DNA of 64,000 nucleotides from contig PJRA01000313.1 in the NCBI GenBank assembly GCA_016987375.1, forward strand, positions 3,050,059-3,114,058, written 5' to 3'. The notes below the pieces were generated by a model. The model saw nothing but the letters and a program-made list of their open reading frames with translations. It was not told the origin of the DNA and searched no databases. Both the position numbers and the translations under genes were made by a program. Positions within the stretch are counted from its first letter, which is position 1, and the number at the start of each line of letters is the position of its first letter. The DNA is from Brachionus koreanus. Taxonomy: Eukaryota > Rotifera > Eurotatoria > Ploima > Brachionidae. Below are positions 35,001 to 46,402 of this stretch, piece by piece.

Positions 35001-35496
35001 TAAAACTAACCCCAATGAAGGTATTGGACTTGCAAATAGCACTATGATAAATCCAATTGAACAAGAAAAAGATTTTAATAAAGAGAACAATTTAGAAAAA
35101 GCCAAATCAAGTGTTTGTGGGTGGCAAGGCGATGCTTTTAATAAAAGTGAAAAATTATCTCACAGTCCTACTCCATGTTTAAAAATTCGTGGAATGTTTG
35201 ATCAAACTATTATAGAAAGTGATCCAATTTTTGCGATCAAAATTCAAGCAGATATTTTAAAAAAATGTAGTTCAAATGGAAAAAATGACTCAATACTTCA
35301 TATTTCTTGTGACAAAAAGTCAAAAGAAGGATGCGTGTATGTAAAATGTATAAGCAATGAAGCAGCTGGTCGAGCCTATCAGGCTTTAAATGGAACATGG
35401 TATAATGGAAAATTACTCAATGTAAAATTTTTAAGAAGCGATCGCTATTTAGAAAGATTTCCTGATTCTGTTAATTACACAACACCATTAATATAA
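32004..35496 (+). CDS. LEMD3: MAN1/LEMD3-like inner nuclear membrane protein
   Basis: Two exons (32004-32526, 33635-35496) give 794 residues; the 1.1-kb intron is phase 1 and rejoins as SYVKLKDRIEL. Residues about 9-55 are a LEM domain (DDENLIEELRRYG ... NDTNRELYIKKL), which binds BAF on chromatin. An acidic, Ser-rich nucleoplasmic segment follows. Membrane segment 1 is near 316-335 (LPYLFLIIFTIIALQYARV) and segment 2 near 505-525 (LVMLCSILLALFIGYLSYKT), with a cysteine-bearing lumenal domain between them. After segment 2 comes the MSC winged-helix domain (PSNIKPYIAISHVYDTLIEP). Then, near 690-780, a C-terminal RRM/UHM-like domain (CVYVKCISNEAAGRAYQALN). The UHM separates MAN1 from LEMD2; in other animals MAN1 uses it to bind R-Smads and damp TGF-beta/BMP signalling. 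The intron carries a foldback repeat. Confidence 0.88.
32793..32997. repeat. foldback element in the MAN1 intron, copy 2
   Basis: The left arm (ATCGAACAAAAATTCAT ... GATAAATTAAAATTTACT) is repeated inverted in the right arm (AGTAAATTTTAATTTATC ... ATGAATTTTTGTTCGAT) over about 65-70 bases with few mismatches. The spacer is about 65 bases and contains a GCAATATATTGC palindrome. It is homologous to 19341-19637. Confidence 0.6.
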
Positions 35497-36001
35497 TTTA
35501 GGTGTTTGAAATTAATTTCGACGCATTTTTGTAATCTATGTGCTTATAATTTTTTAAAACAAATTAGTTTATTTTCTTTATTTCAAATACCTTGTCTAAT
35601 ATTTTGATTTAAGTTTATATTTTCAAGATGTAAGAATGTACAAAATATCTTTATTTCATTAAAAAAAAATAAATAAATAAATTTTTAAAAATTCAGTAAT
35701 CTATTAATTCATAAATGTAACTAAATAATTAACTCTATAATTTCTTTAAAAATCAATTGAATAATTTTTAAAAACGTACAAACGGGAAGGCAACACTGAA
35801 ATTAAGTACACAAACACTTAATAAAATTAATTGAGTCATTTTTTAATTTTCTTGATGGATCAAAGTTGATAAAAAAAGAAAATATTTTTAAAATTTTTAT
35901 TTTTGGTTTTGAAATTCTAGCAAATATGATTGAATAAAAGAAAGCAAAAAATTAGAAGCTAAATTAGTAAAAAATTGAAATTAAACTAAAATAGGGGGAA
36001 T

Positions 36002-36028
36002 ATTATTATTATTATTATTATTATTATT
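36002..36028. repeat. (ATT)9 microsatellite
   Basis: Nine uninterrupted ATT units. An A21 run (36136-36156) and a T20 run (36204-36223) follow within 200 bp, so the three together may mark the tail region of an old retroelement insertion. Confidence 0.85.
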
Positions 36029-37090
36029 TATTCAGAAAAGATTACGCCAGATTTGGCGATGAAAATTATATATAATTACATTACATTATAAGAGGACAAT
36101 ATTTTTTACTCATACCATTTAATTTACATGTTTATAAAAAAAAAAAAAAAAAAAAATTACAGATTTACATAATTCCTATTTTACTTAATTATTATTTATA
36201 AAATTTTTTTTTTTTTTTTTTTTATTATATAAAAGGCAATTAAGAATGAAAGGAATACTGACAAATTCTAAAGCTAACGCAAATTTAGCTTGGGAAAAAA
36301 CTTATAGAAATATTTTAGCATTGAATAATACAGTATGTCGCAAAAGTTTAGAAATTTATGTATATAAAAGATGGGGAAATAATAAGAATGCAGCTTAGTA
36401 ATATAGCAATTACACAATAGAGTCGTTTATTTGATAATTCTTGATTCGAAGCCTAGTTTATATTCTTCCAATATTCTAAGGCCCAATGGAACATATTCTG
36501 TCTATTAAGAACTTCAAATAAGTAAGCATGTTATGTTCAAAACATTTTCGATTAAAGATATTAAAAGTACGGATTTTATCATTAATAACTGAAAAATTCA
36601 ACTCATTGATTATCTTTTAGAATATGATTCCATTTAAATTTTCTCAAAATCAGCCTATTTTCTTTGAGCCAACGTCAAAATTGTCATCAAGTATAAAGAT
36701 TTTACGTTTCCTATTTGGACTTTTAAAAATATCAAAATTAAGAAGTTAATTGAGTGGATTATACATGCTAAACACGTATAACTGATCGTTTTGACTCTGA
36801 ATAAAACTTCTCAATTGAAAAGTCTTATTTAAAATAAAGTACATAAATTGATTTAGCCTTTATGAAATGCTGCTAAAAATGATAAGTTAATTTTGATAAA
36901 AATCTAAATGCCAGTAAAATCTGAAGTTTTTTTCAAAAATAAAAGTTTATTCATTTTTACTGGCATGTCATTATTTCACAAAGTAACATGTGATTAAATT
37001 CAGATGATTACGTTATAAATTTTATGCCTTCCTTGGCTAAAAAATCTATCCAACCCTATGTTTATTTTTTAGTTTTAAATAGGCAATTAA

Positions 37091-37297
37091 CACTCAAAAA
37101 CCGGATGACTTTTTTGACCCTTTTATTTAATTCTTTTTTAATACTTTTTTTCAATGAAAATAAAATTATTTTATAGAAAAAATTAAATAATTTCATAAAA
37201 TTTTCTATTTAAGATATGATTGAAAAAAAAATTATAAAAAATTGCTTAAATTTATTGAATAAAAAACAAATAAATGAAGTTACAAAAGGGGTTCAAA
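37091..37297. mobile_element. TTAA-flanked MITE, copy with damaged right end
   Basis: Starts CACTCAAA directly after TTAA (37087-37090). It aligns along its length to the element at 44908-45114; the shared landmark is AAGATATGATTGAAAAAAAA and the AAAAGGG...TTCAAA near the right end. The outer part of the right inverted repeat is missing. Confidence 0.55.
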
Positions 37298-38606
37298 TAA
37301 AATAGAGTACTCTATTTTAAAGACATGTCACTAAATTCGGAAAATTACGTTATTTGTTTAAATTAAATCTTTATTTATTTCGTTGAATAAAACATCAAGA
37401 CTATAGAGGATCAAAAAATATTCTCAAAGGTTAACCTTACTAGAAATGACCTGATCACAAACAACCTTCAAAACTACGCAGCAAACTCAACTCATTTAAT
37501 TCAAAACACCTTAACTTTGATAACTTTTTAGATTTTGAACAAGACTAAACTTTTCTTATCGTTTATTAATCTGTAAATAAGTTTATGTACAAAAATTTTA
37601 ATCTGTATCTCTTTAATTGTACTAAACATTTTTTTAATCGCATGCGGGTTGAAAAGAAGGTTTTAGACCATTCTGAACTTCCCAAGGGTCACGGCCCTTA
37701 AATTATTATTTAAATAAAAAATAAAAATTAGCAAAGAATAAGATCTTGTCGATGTTGTCATGTCTGATTAAAATATGTGATCGTCACCATCATTTTGTTG
37801 ATATTATGAAGTTTTTGTCATTGTTTTTGTATTTTCAACAGATTGATAATTGCAGTAAATTTTCAGTTTTCCTAAAGATTCTGAATATTTTTGTGTTAAA
37901 TATAATTCTTGCCGACATTTTTCGCATAAGGATTCCTTAACTTGACTTTTTGCTTTAATTATCTCAGATATAATATATTGGCTTTTGACCGATATACAGT
38001 AGAGACTACACACTATAATCTTTCTCTTTTAGGAAGGATATCATAACTCCTCCTTTTTTTATAAGTCTGTCTTTATAATTTTCTTGAAAAAATTGCTCAA
38101 TTCAAAGTCCATCAATTCGAAAAATTTTTAGTGATTCACTTTTGAAAACACTGCATAAGAAGTGAAAATTTGACTTTTTGTTGAGTTAATTTAAAGTTGT
38201 TTTAAAAATTGAAACAAACTTTGCAGCTAATTTAAAATATTAGCACGTTTTCTATCCACAAATTTATTCATGCTCTTTAATTTTATTCACATTGCAATAA
38301 AAAATCAAGGAATATATTTTTAGCTTAATTTTATAATTTCTTATTGTCATCAAATTGAAACAAATTAAATTACACAAAATTATTTATGATTTTTAAGTAT
38401 TTATTGATGAGCAATCATTTATTTTTTATGCTACGAATTCTTTCAATTCTTTATGAATAAAATATTTGCTTTTTTTGAAATTCTATTTTCTGCAGATTAG
38501 TATTTATTTTTTATCTGTACCGATTTTCTGCATATAAAAATTGCCAAATATTTTATTAGCTATTCGAATTACCTACTTTTTAAATTAAGATTGAATCGCG
38601 TTTAAA

Positions 38607-40012
38607 ATGAGCAATCAAAATAGTGAATTAGATCAATTAACTATAGAATTCGAAAAACAAACTGCTTTAATTGATTCATTAGAGAAAGAACTTAACTCTT
38701 CGAGAAGTAATCAGACTCAATCTTCACATGATTCTGAGGCGGAATTAGTAAAAAAACTGACCACCGAAAATGAAAAACTGAAATACAGAATCAACATTCT
38801 AAAAAAAAACATACAAGATGTAAATTCCAGTGAAACTTCGTCATTCTCCGCTCCAAGTAAGCTAATTTATTGAATAAAATACCTTTTTTAAAAGCCCAAT
38901 ATCATAGAATCATCTTGTAATCTAAGTTTTGAAGAGAAATATCACCTAATAACTAGAAATTTGCAAGAAATAGTTGGCGATGAAAAGCTAAAAACAGTTT
39001 TAAAAGAGCGTGATCTTAGAATTTACTGGGGAACAGCCACAACAGGAAAACCTCACATTGCTTATTTTGTACCCATGTCGAAAATTTCAGACTTTTTAAA
39101 AGCCGGTTGTGAAGTTACTATTTTATTAGCTGATTTGCATGCATATCTTGATAATATGAAGGCTCCATGGGAACTGCTACAAAACAGAACTGAATATTAC
39201 TCCAGAGTCATTAAAGCTGCATTGAAATCAATTGGTGTTCCTATTGATAAATTAAAATTTGTCAAAGGCACAGAATATCAACTAAGCAAGGAATACACTT
39301 TAGACGTGTACAGACTTTCCTCTTTAATGTCTGAGCATGATGCAAAAAAGGCTGGCGCAGAAGTTGTCAAGCAATCAAATAATCCATTGCTAAGTGGTCT
39401 TCTATATCCAGGTCTACAAGCTCTAGACGAGCAATATTTAAAGTGTGATGCCCAATTCGGAGGTGTCGATCAAAGAAAAATTTTCATGCTTGCCGAAGAA
39501 GTTATTCTTTACTTTATCTTAAATTATAATTCTAGAAAAAATCTTTTTAGTATTTACCCAAACTTGGATATGAAAAAAGAGTTCATTTGATGAATCCTAT
39601 GGTTCCAGGATTGACAGGCAATAAAATGAGCTCGTCAGAAGAAGATAGCAAAATTGATTTGTTAGATAGCGCGTCAGCCGTTAAGAAGAAAATTAATGGA
39701 GCCTTTTGTGAACCAGGAAACATTGAAAATAATGGTGTTCTCTCGTTTTGTAAGCATGTATTGTTTCCTCTATCAAAAGATGGTAAATTGGTAATAACTA
39801 GACCTGAAAAATGGGGTGGAAACATTGTTTATGAAAATTTCGATAATTTACAAGAAGCATATAGGAAAGAAGAACTACATCCAGGTGATTTGAAAGGTGG
39901 TGTTATTGAATCACTAAATGCACTTTTGGATCCGATTAGAAAAGAGTTTGATTCACCTGAAAATAAAAAGTTAATTGAATTAGCTTATCCTATTGTTAAA
40001 AAGAAGAAATAA
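38607..40012 (+). CDS. YARS1: cytosolic tyrosyl-tRNA synthetase with N-terminal leucine zipper
   Basis: Three exons (38607-38856, 38908-39500, 39551-40012) close at 435 codons, 434 residues. From about residue 90 ([15 protein letters not shown]) the protein follows cytosolic TyrRS closely. The class I HIGH-type motif is KPHIAYF (His near 133) and the KMSSS loop begins at Lys 306. It charges tRNA-Tyr. The end ([13 protein letters not shown]) falls where the catalytic and anticodon-binding core ends, so the EMAPII domain present in human and fly TyrRS is absent. The first exon encodes about 83 residues with heptad leucines and [18 protein letters not shown]. This closely resembles the leucine zipper at the N-terminus of animal arginyl-tRNA synthetase. 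Donors and acceptors match in phase. The second intron is 50 bp with a GTTATT donor. Confidence 0.9.
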
Positions 40013-40896
40013 AACTAATTCTTCTAGAAAATTAGTTTAACATTCGGATTTGTTTTAGTAAAATATTTTTTTTAAATAAATTTATTCATTTAAAAATGAT
40101 ATTTTACCATTAATTTAGAAAAACGAAAATTATTTATTAAAATACTGAAAATAAAAAATTAATTTAATAATGCAAAAAAAATGTTAAAAACTAAAAATAG
40201 ATTTTTAAATTAATTATTTTGTAAACAATATAAAAATGAAATTTCTTTGAATATAAAATTTAGACAAAAAAGATTAAAATTATTGCTGTTTAAAAAAAAT
40301 TTTACTAATATTTTTTACACTAATCAAACTTGTTCCAATACAAAATTTTATAAACCAATTTTAATAATATTTTTCGGAATAAAATACTAAAACTGATTCT
40401 AAACTAGCATAAGTTAAAATAATTTTTTTGAAATCATTTAGAATTTAGTTTACAAAATTCAAATAATCATAATACAGAATTTATTTTTATATATGTATCA
40501 AGCTTTAAGATTAAAAAAATTCAAAAAAAAAAATAAAAAGGTCGAAATAAAATAGAGTAAAATAAAATACTATAAAAAATAGAAAAATGTTAAAAATTAG
40601 ATAAATTTAGATTTAGAAAATTTAAATGTTTGGTGGAAAGTTACTCAGGGATCTAAAATATACTTTGCAGACCTATCCAAAAAAGTAAAAAATTCGATCC
40701 ATTATCCTAATTGATAAAATAAGAAGCTTAAATTTTAAGCTTAATAACTTCAATATCGGAATATTAAAAGCATCTATCTGAATATTTTAAATTAAAGCTG
40801 ACAAATTATTATTTAAACAAATTTATTAAATAATTTTAAATATGACTATGGTTTCCTTTTAGCATTACATAAAACTACAAATATTCTCATTATCTT
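40013..40896. other. AT-rich spacer between converging genes
   Basis: Contains the 3' ends of the tyrosyl-tRNA synthetase and CD225 transcripts. Nothing else is seen. Confidence 0.5.
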
Positions 40897-41523
40897 TTAA
40901 TTATTGGGTACAAACAAAATTAGAACAAGAATAGATATATAAAAAATTCCACAAAATAAACCAGCTAAATTCAAATACCAAGCTAACTTAGACCTTGAAA
41001 AAGCTTTTTCATAATTTTCTTCCTTGTTATAATGATAAACCTTAATAGAGAAAATCAATGCAGGTAGACCAATTAAAACACAATAGAAAGTTGTAAAAAT
41101 AGACCACATTAAATAAGTCTCACTCGGTTGAGTTATTTCGGCCTCTACTCTATTTTCAGTTTCATCGAATTCTCTGATACCATGGTGAAAAACAACAACC
41201 GGGAATCTATTCATTTTTCGTGCGTTACCTTTATTTTGATTTACCAAGCTGCTTGACCGTCCTGAATCATGGCAAAGATTGGACTCAGGTGCAGTATCTA
41301 GCGAAATTTTCGGTAGCCGAGAATTTTGGAAAGATGGCAGTCGTGATGTATTTGCAGATTCTGTTTGGTTTAAATTTACATGATTTATTCCAATGGCTTC
41401 GAAATATGAAGGTGGTTCCGAATCATTAAATGATGGTGAGGATCTTAAAATTGATCCAACCTGTGTGCCATTCAAACATTGACTATTGAATAAACTGTCT
41501 ACTGTGCTCATACTTGTATTCAT
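40897..41523 (-). CDS. CD225/dispanin-family transmembrane protein
   Basis: Single exon, 208 residues from the first ATG at 41523 (MNTSMSTVDSLF). The N-terminal 125 residues are Ser/Pro/Asn-rich and cytoplasmic in character. They include a PPSYFEAI stretch (PPxY), a binding site for Nedd4-type WW domains. Residues about 135-205 are a CD225 domain: an in-membrane helix (YLMWSIFTTFYCVLIGLPAL), a basic loop with KAFSRSKLAWYLNL, and a second membrane helix (LFCGIFYISILVLILFV). The family includes IFITM, PRRT and SynDIG-type proteins. They sit in plasma or endosomal membranes and affect fusion and trafficking. Which branch this belongs to cannot be told here. Confidence 0.8.
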   Translation of the reverse strand: MNTSMSTVDSLFNSQCLNGTQVGSILRSSPSFNDSEPPSYFEAIGINHVNLNQTESANTSRLPSFQNSRLPKISLDTAPESNLCHDSGRSSSLVNQNKGNARKMNRFPVVVFHHGIREFDETENRVEAEITQPSETYLMWSIFTTFYCVLIGLPALIFSIKVYHYNKEENYEKAFSRSKLAWYLNLAGLFCGIFYISILVLILFVPNN

Positions 41524-43005
41524 TTCATTTGAGAAGTGATTTTTCTTCAAAGCTGAATAATCTAAATTGCAGTTTATTTTACTAAAATGCCTAATGAAAA
41601 CATTTCTTTTAAATTACATGTTTCGATAATTAAGCTAATTTTTTTAAGTATTAGTTTAATCATCAGATAAAAAATCGATCATTTGTTTGAAAAAAATATT
41701 CTTAAAACTTAATGTATCTTAGAAATTAGTCGAAATAGCAATATTGGGGCTTTATAATTTAAAATAATCATAAGACATAAGATTAAAATTAAAAGCTTTT
41801 TAAACAGATCTGGTTAATTAGCTTTTTGGATAAAGGTTAATTTTAGAAATATAGATTAAATTATGTTCGTGTCACTAAATAAAAATCTAAAATAAGCATA
41901 AATTTTTCAAAGTATGAAAAATACAATGCGAACATAAAATCAAAAAATACTAATATAAAATAAAAATTCGGATTTTTAAAGTTGATATAATAAATGAGTT
42001 CGAGTTTTTAAAATGTTTTTTATTTTTGATAAAATAATATTCAAAATTCTAAGCGAAAATTTCTTAATGAATATTTGTATTAAGTATGAAGCAAGCTTTT
42101 GGTCTTAAATATTGCTTGTAAAAAAAATTTTAATTAAATCTGCTTTAAAAGCCAATTTTTTCTTGTGCAGAATTTGTTCTGTATTTCTACATGAAAAGAA
42201 AATTATTGCAGAATTTGATCAAATTAAAGCTACAAAAATTTTAATTAAATTGATAAGAACTAAAAATAAAATAAAATTAAAAAATTTGATTGATCCTTCA
42301 TTTTATTTTCATTTTCAAATAATAATTGTAATTTTTTTAAAATGAAATATTTTATAATTAAATTTTTTTTTTTACAATAATTATTTCTATTTGTGTCAAA
42401 TTTCACTTTTCAATTATTTATTTAAAATTTTTCATGTTTATATTAGAAAATGAAATATTAATTCTGAAATTATCAAATATGGAAGTTATTGTGATCAAGA
42501 AATTGATTCAATAAAGTTTTTTGAATATTCGACCATGCTTATTTTATTTAGTTTTATTTTTGAATTTTGTTTATTCCTTAGTTATTTTTAAAATTTTATA
42601 TCATTTTTTAAGTTGATTTTATTTTCTTAAATTCTAAATTAATCTGATATTAATATTGAAAATTTAAATGATAATTGAAGAATATTTTTCTATTTTAAAT
42701 TAAATTCTGCATTAATTACCCAAATTTCCTAAGAGAGAAATTATTTTTCCAAAATTTTTCCAATTGAATTATTTTAGAGAAGAGTTGGGTGCTATCATTT
42801 TAGTAAAAATAATTATCAACAAGACTCGGATGCCTACTACTATTTTATTCCATTCTTTGAATTTTTTCTTTTTTTTCTTTCTCTCTTTCTCATCGACTCC
42901 TTTATTTCATTTTTAATTTAATTTTGTTCATTTTAATAAATTCAAATTTCAATTAAACAAGTGTTTTTATTTTTAGTTTATTTTGAAATATTAAAAATAA
43001 ATAAA
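41524..43005. other. divergent spacer between CD225 and BTB-Kelch genes
   Basis: 1.5 kb of AT-rich DNA with a pyrimidine-rich patch (42840-42920, TTTTTTCTTTCTCTC) just upstream of the BTB-Kelch start. No exon or repeat is identified. Confidence 0.45.
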
Positions 43006-46000
43006 ATGAAAAGCAGTTCTCCATACGACTCTGAATCGGACGAAAATGAGTCGTCAAATGAGCCGCGCACTTCAAAATCATTGGAAATTCCAAAAAATTT
43101 GATTGAAAAATTCAAAAAAATATCAGAACTAAATGAAGTCAGCTCGGATGCTTCATGTCAAGATTTTAATAGTTCAGGTCAAATTTCGGTAATAAACTCA
43201 TCACTAATTGAAGAGTCGATAATAGACTTTGGAAGAGATAGTAGCCTTTCTGAAGTGCATCCACTTGAAAATTTTGTCCAAAACAATTTCACCCAATCTG
43301 ATCAAAATGAAATAAGTAATTTCAAAGAAAATGAATCAAATGAGAATTCATCTATGGAAAATGACGAAGCAGAAATTGCCACGAGTCAACTACATAATGA
43401 GTCAGGTTCTGATCATAATAGAGCTAATTTGCCAATTAGCCGATTTGGTTCGGCTAATAGCGCATTATCAAGTGATTCAGATTCGATTAATTCAGTCACA
43501 TATTCAACGAATTCCATAAATGAAACAGGCGCAGCTTCTTCTACAAATATTTCTTTGCCCCTCGATCGTAATTTAGCTTTGCGCTGGAATTCACGTAAAA
43601 GATCATTGTATAAAAAAGAAAGCGAAAATTTCATTTCTGATCAAAATATAAATAACAATCCGCCATCAAATTGTGGCTGTTTCCAAGGATTGACTGGTAT
43701 TGGAATGCAGAAGGATTCGCAGAAATTTTGCTATTTAGATTCGAAAAATCCTATCAATGTACTTAAAGGTTTAAATGAATTGCGCTTGGAAAAATCACTC
43801 TGTGACATTGTTCTTAAGGTAAAAGATGAAGAATTTTACTGTCATAAATGTGTTTTGGCAGCAATAAGTAGTTACTTTAGGGCTATGTTTAATTCAAACA
43901 TGGCTGAAAGTAAGAAATCAGAAATTTGCTTAAATGGTCTAGAACCAGAAACAATGAGTTTGATCATAGATTATGCTTATACAAGCAATTTGAAAATAAA
44001 TGAATCAAATGTCCAAGCATTGCTTTCATCATCTAATTTGTTTGATATAAAGCCTTTAAGAGAAGCTTGTTGTAGATACATGGAATGGAAAATGGACAAT
44101 CAAAATTGCATTGGAGTTTATTGCTTTTCTGATACTCATTGCTGTAATGAACTAAAAGAAATAGCTTTTAAATACATTCTTTGGAATTTTGTTGGGGTAA
44201 TTTTTTTTAAAGAATATTTCTAATAAAGAAAAAAAATAATTTTAGGTTGTGAAACATGAAGAATTTTTGGGATTAAATGCCCAAAAACTGATTGATATCA
44301 TTAAAAGTGATAATTTGAAAGTGCCTAGTGAAGATCATGTCTATGAAGCTTGCATTAAATGGCTAAACCACTCGAAGCAAGAGAGAATGTTAATTTTTCA
44401 TACGGTAACTAAATTTGTTTAGTTGATTTTTATTTACTCGGTAAAATACCGTTTTAACCCAAACTAATTTTGTCAATTTAATCATAATATAGAAAAATAA
44501 CATCATTATTTAACAGCTTAATTCAAGGACCATTGCATATTTATATATCTTACCATTTAAAAATCAAATATTTGAAAAACTAATTAAAATAATAATTAAA
44601 CATTCAAATAATTAACTTATAAATCTTTTATCATAAAGAGATTTTTTATGAATCTCCATTATTAAAAAAAAATAGAATTAATCGTTTACTATGGGTAATT
44701 CTCTGGTAGTTTTTTATTTCTAATAAAATTCATCTTTTCATCAATTTTATCTTCAAATAAGTATTATTTACATAGATTAAAATTGTCATTTTTTATTTTT
44801 GTTTTAATAAAATTTTAAATTTCATTTTACAAAAATAAACAATCCTAAGTTATTTTCAGTATAAACAAGACATTCGAGTTTAACGTCTTTTTTCGTATTT
44901 GTTTTAAAACTCAAAGGCCTTTTGGACCCATTTCTTTTTTTTGCTTTTTTGCAATGAAAATAAATTTTTTTAGTAGTAAAATAAAATAATTTTGTAATAT
45001 ATTTGACATAAGATATGATTGAAAAAAAATATAAAAATATTTATATTTGTTGAATAAAAAACAATTAAAAGAAGTAATAAAAAGGGTTCAAAAGACCCCT
45101 TCGACCTTTGAGTGTTAAATGATAACTAATATTGTCTGGAAGAGTTTTTTTTGAGTGTTCCTACTGTGCATGCATCATTAAGTAATCTCTATCCATAAGT
45201 TATACACGAAAATTTAGAATTGGAACGAAAACCCCATATCTTTTAAAGCTTTTTTTGAAAATCATTTTCGAATATTTTTAAGAGTAATTAAAATTAAAAA
45301 AAATTAGGTTTTGGAACATGTTCGACTTCCACAATTGAAGCCTTATTTTTTATATGACAAAGTACAAAACAATGAATTTCTCAAAAACTCTTATGAGTGT
45401 AGTCAATTGATAAAAGAAGCATTTGATTACAACTTTCTAAAGGACAGACGTAATCAATTACAAAATAGACGAACAAGATCAAGAAAATTTTTTAAGCATC
45501 TAGAATCATTGATAATAATTTGTGGGGAAAATGATGAATATGTTTTGAGGACTGTTGAAGCTTATATTCCTTCACTCGAAAGTTGGCTCGGACTGAGAAA
45601 TTTCCCCTTTTCATTGACTAAAAGTGGTGTGGTAACATCTGATGAAACACTACTTTATATAGCAGGTGGTGAAAGATCTGATATGAGCGCAACTGATGCT
45701 TTTTGGCAGTATAATTCTATCCTGGATGAATGGAAAGAATTACAGAATTTGCAATCGCACAGATCTGAACTCGGTTTGGCCATTGTAAACGGTTGTATCT
45801 ATGCTGTGGGCGGAAAAGATCTTTATGGTTCAAGTTTAAAAACTGTCGAATATTATGATCCCTCATTGAATATCTGGAAAGATTGCACAGAAATGAAAGA
45901 ACCAGTAGCAAATCCTGCAGTTTGCTCCTTAAATGGTCTACTTTATGTAATATCTGAATTATTTTTTCAATGTTACAACCCTACATCAAATACGTGGAGT

Positions 46001-46402
46001 GAACTTAAAAAACCTCAAAATTCTCGTTCTGGATCAAGAGCGTGTGCAACAAATGGAAAAATTTATCTTATTGGAGGTTATAGTAATCAAACAACGAATA
46101 CTGTTGAATGCTTCGATCCGGTTAGAAATTGCTGGGAATGGTGTGCCTCAATGTATGAAGCAAGACGCCAACCAGGTATAGCTGTGCTTAATAATCAAAT
46201 TTTCGTTTGTGGAGGAGAAACTTCGACTGGGGAAGTAAGCAATACAATAGAGGCTTATGATTTGGAATTGAATATGTGGAGTTTTGTTACTTATATGAGG
46301 AAGGAAAGAAGCTGGTTGTCTTGTGCAGCTCTTAGATTAGAAAATCCAGGCACTAATGAATGCTCGAGTATAAAGCATGAAAATTCAACTTCTAATTTAT
46401 GA
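43006..46402 (+). CDS. BTB-BACK-Kelch protein, probable Cullin-3 adaptor
   Basis: Three exons (43006-44196, 44246-44404, 45308-46402) close at 815 codons. I take the ATG at 43006 as start. Residues 1-260 are an unusually long, acidic, Ser/Asn-rich extension without recognisable domain. The BTB domain is about 262-365 (LEKSLCDIVLKVKDEEFYCHKCVL). The BACK domain follows (to about 480) with the typical EEFLGLNAQKLIDII and VYEACIKWL. The C-terminal 320 residues contain five to six Kelch blades, seen as VNGCIYAVGG, GKIYLIGG, NQIFVCGG and the matching Trp/Tyr positions. Such proteins recruit substrates to Cullin-3 ubiquitin ligases, or cross-link actin. The closest subfamily is not clear. Intron 2 (903 bp) hosts a complete MITE. 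Confidence 0.9.
44908..45114. mobile_element. complete TTAA-flanked MITE in the BTB-Kelch intron
   Basis: 207 bp with terminal inverted repeats: left AACTCAAAGGCC, right (reverse complement) CACTCAAAGGTC. TTAA stands immediately outside both ends (44904-44907 and 45115-45118). That is the target duplication of piggyBac-type transposons. It does not encode protein. A second, partly damaged copy is at 37091-37297 in the same orientation. Confidence 0.7.

Larger units (their letters stand above)
35497..38606. other. intergenic stretch with simple repeats and a MITE
   Basis: No gene is supported in these 3.1 kb. It holds a microsatellite, long A and T runs, a truncated TTAA-flanked MITE (37091-37297) and some short coding-like debris, such as an ATG frame of 52 residues at 36246-36404. 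A hairpin (AAGGG, loop TCACGG, CCCTT) lies near 37683. The promoter of the tyrosyl-tRNA synthetase gene should lie at the right end. Confidence 0.45.

Noticed and set aside
36246..36404. Plus-strand ATG frame of 52 residues between a T20 run and the MITE
   Set aside because: Too short, no similarity recognised, and surrounded by repeats; more likely fragment debris or chance.
37804..38013. Minus-strand frame with CEKCRQE, resembling a zinc-binding transposase piece
   Set aside because: No ATG in a sensible place, no flanking coding sequence, family similarity too vague.
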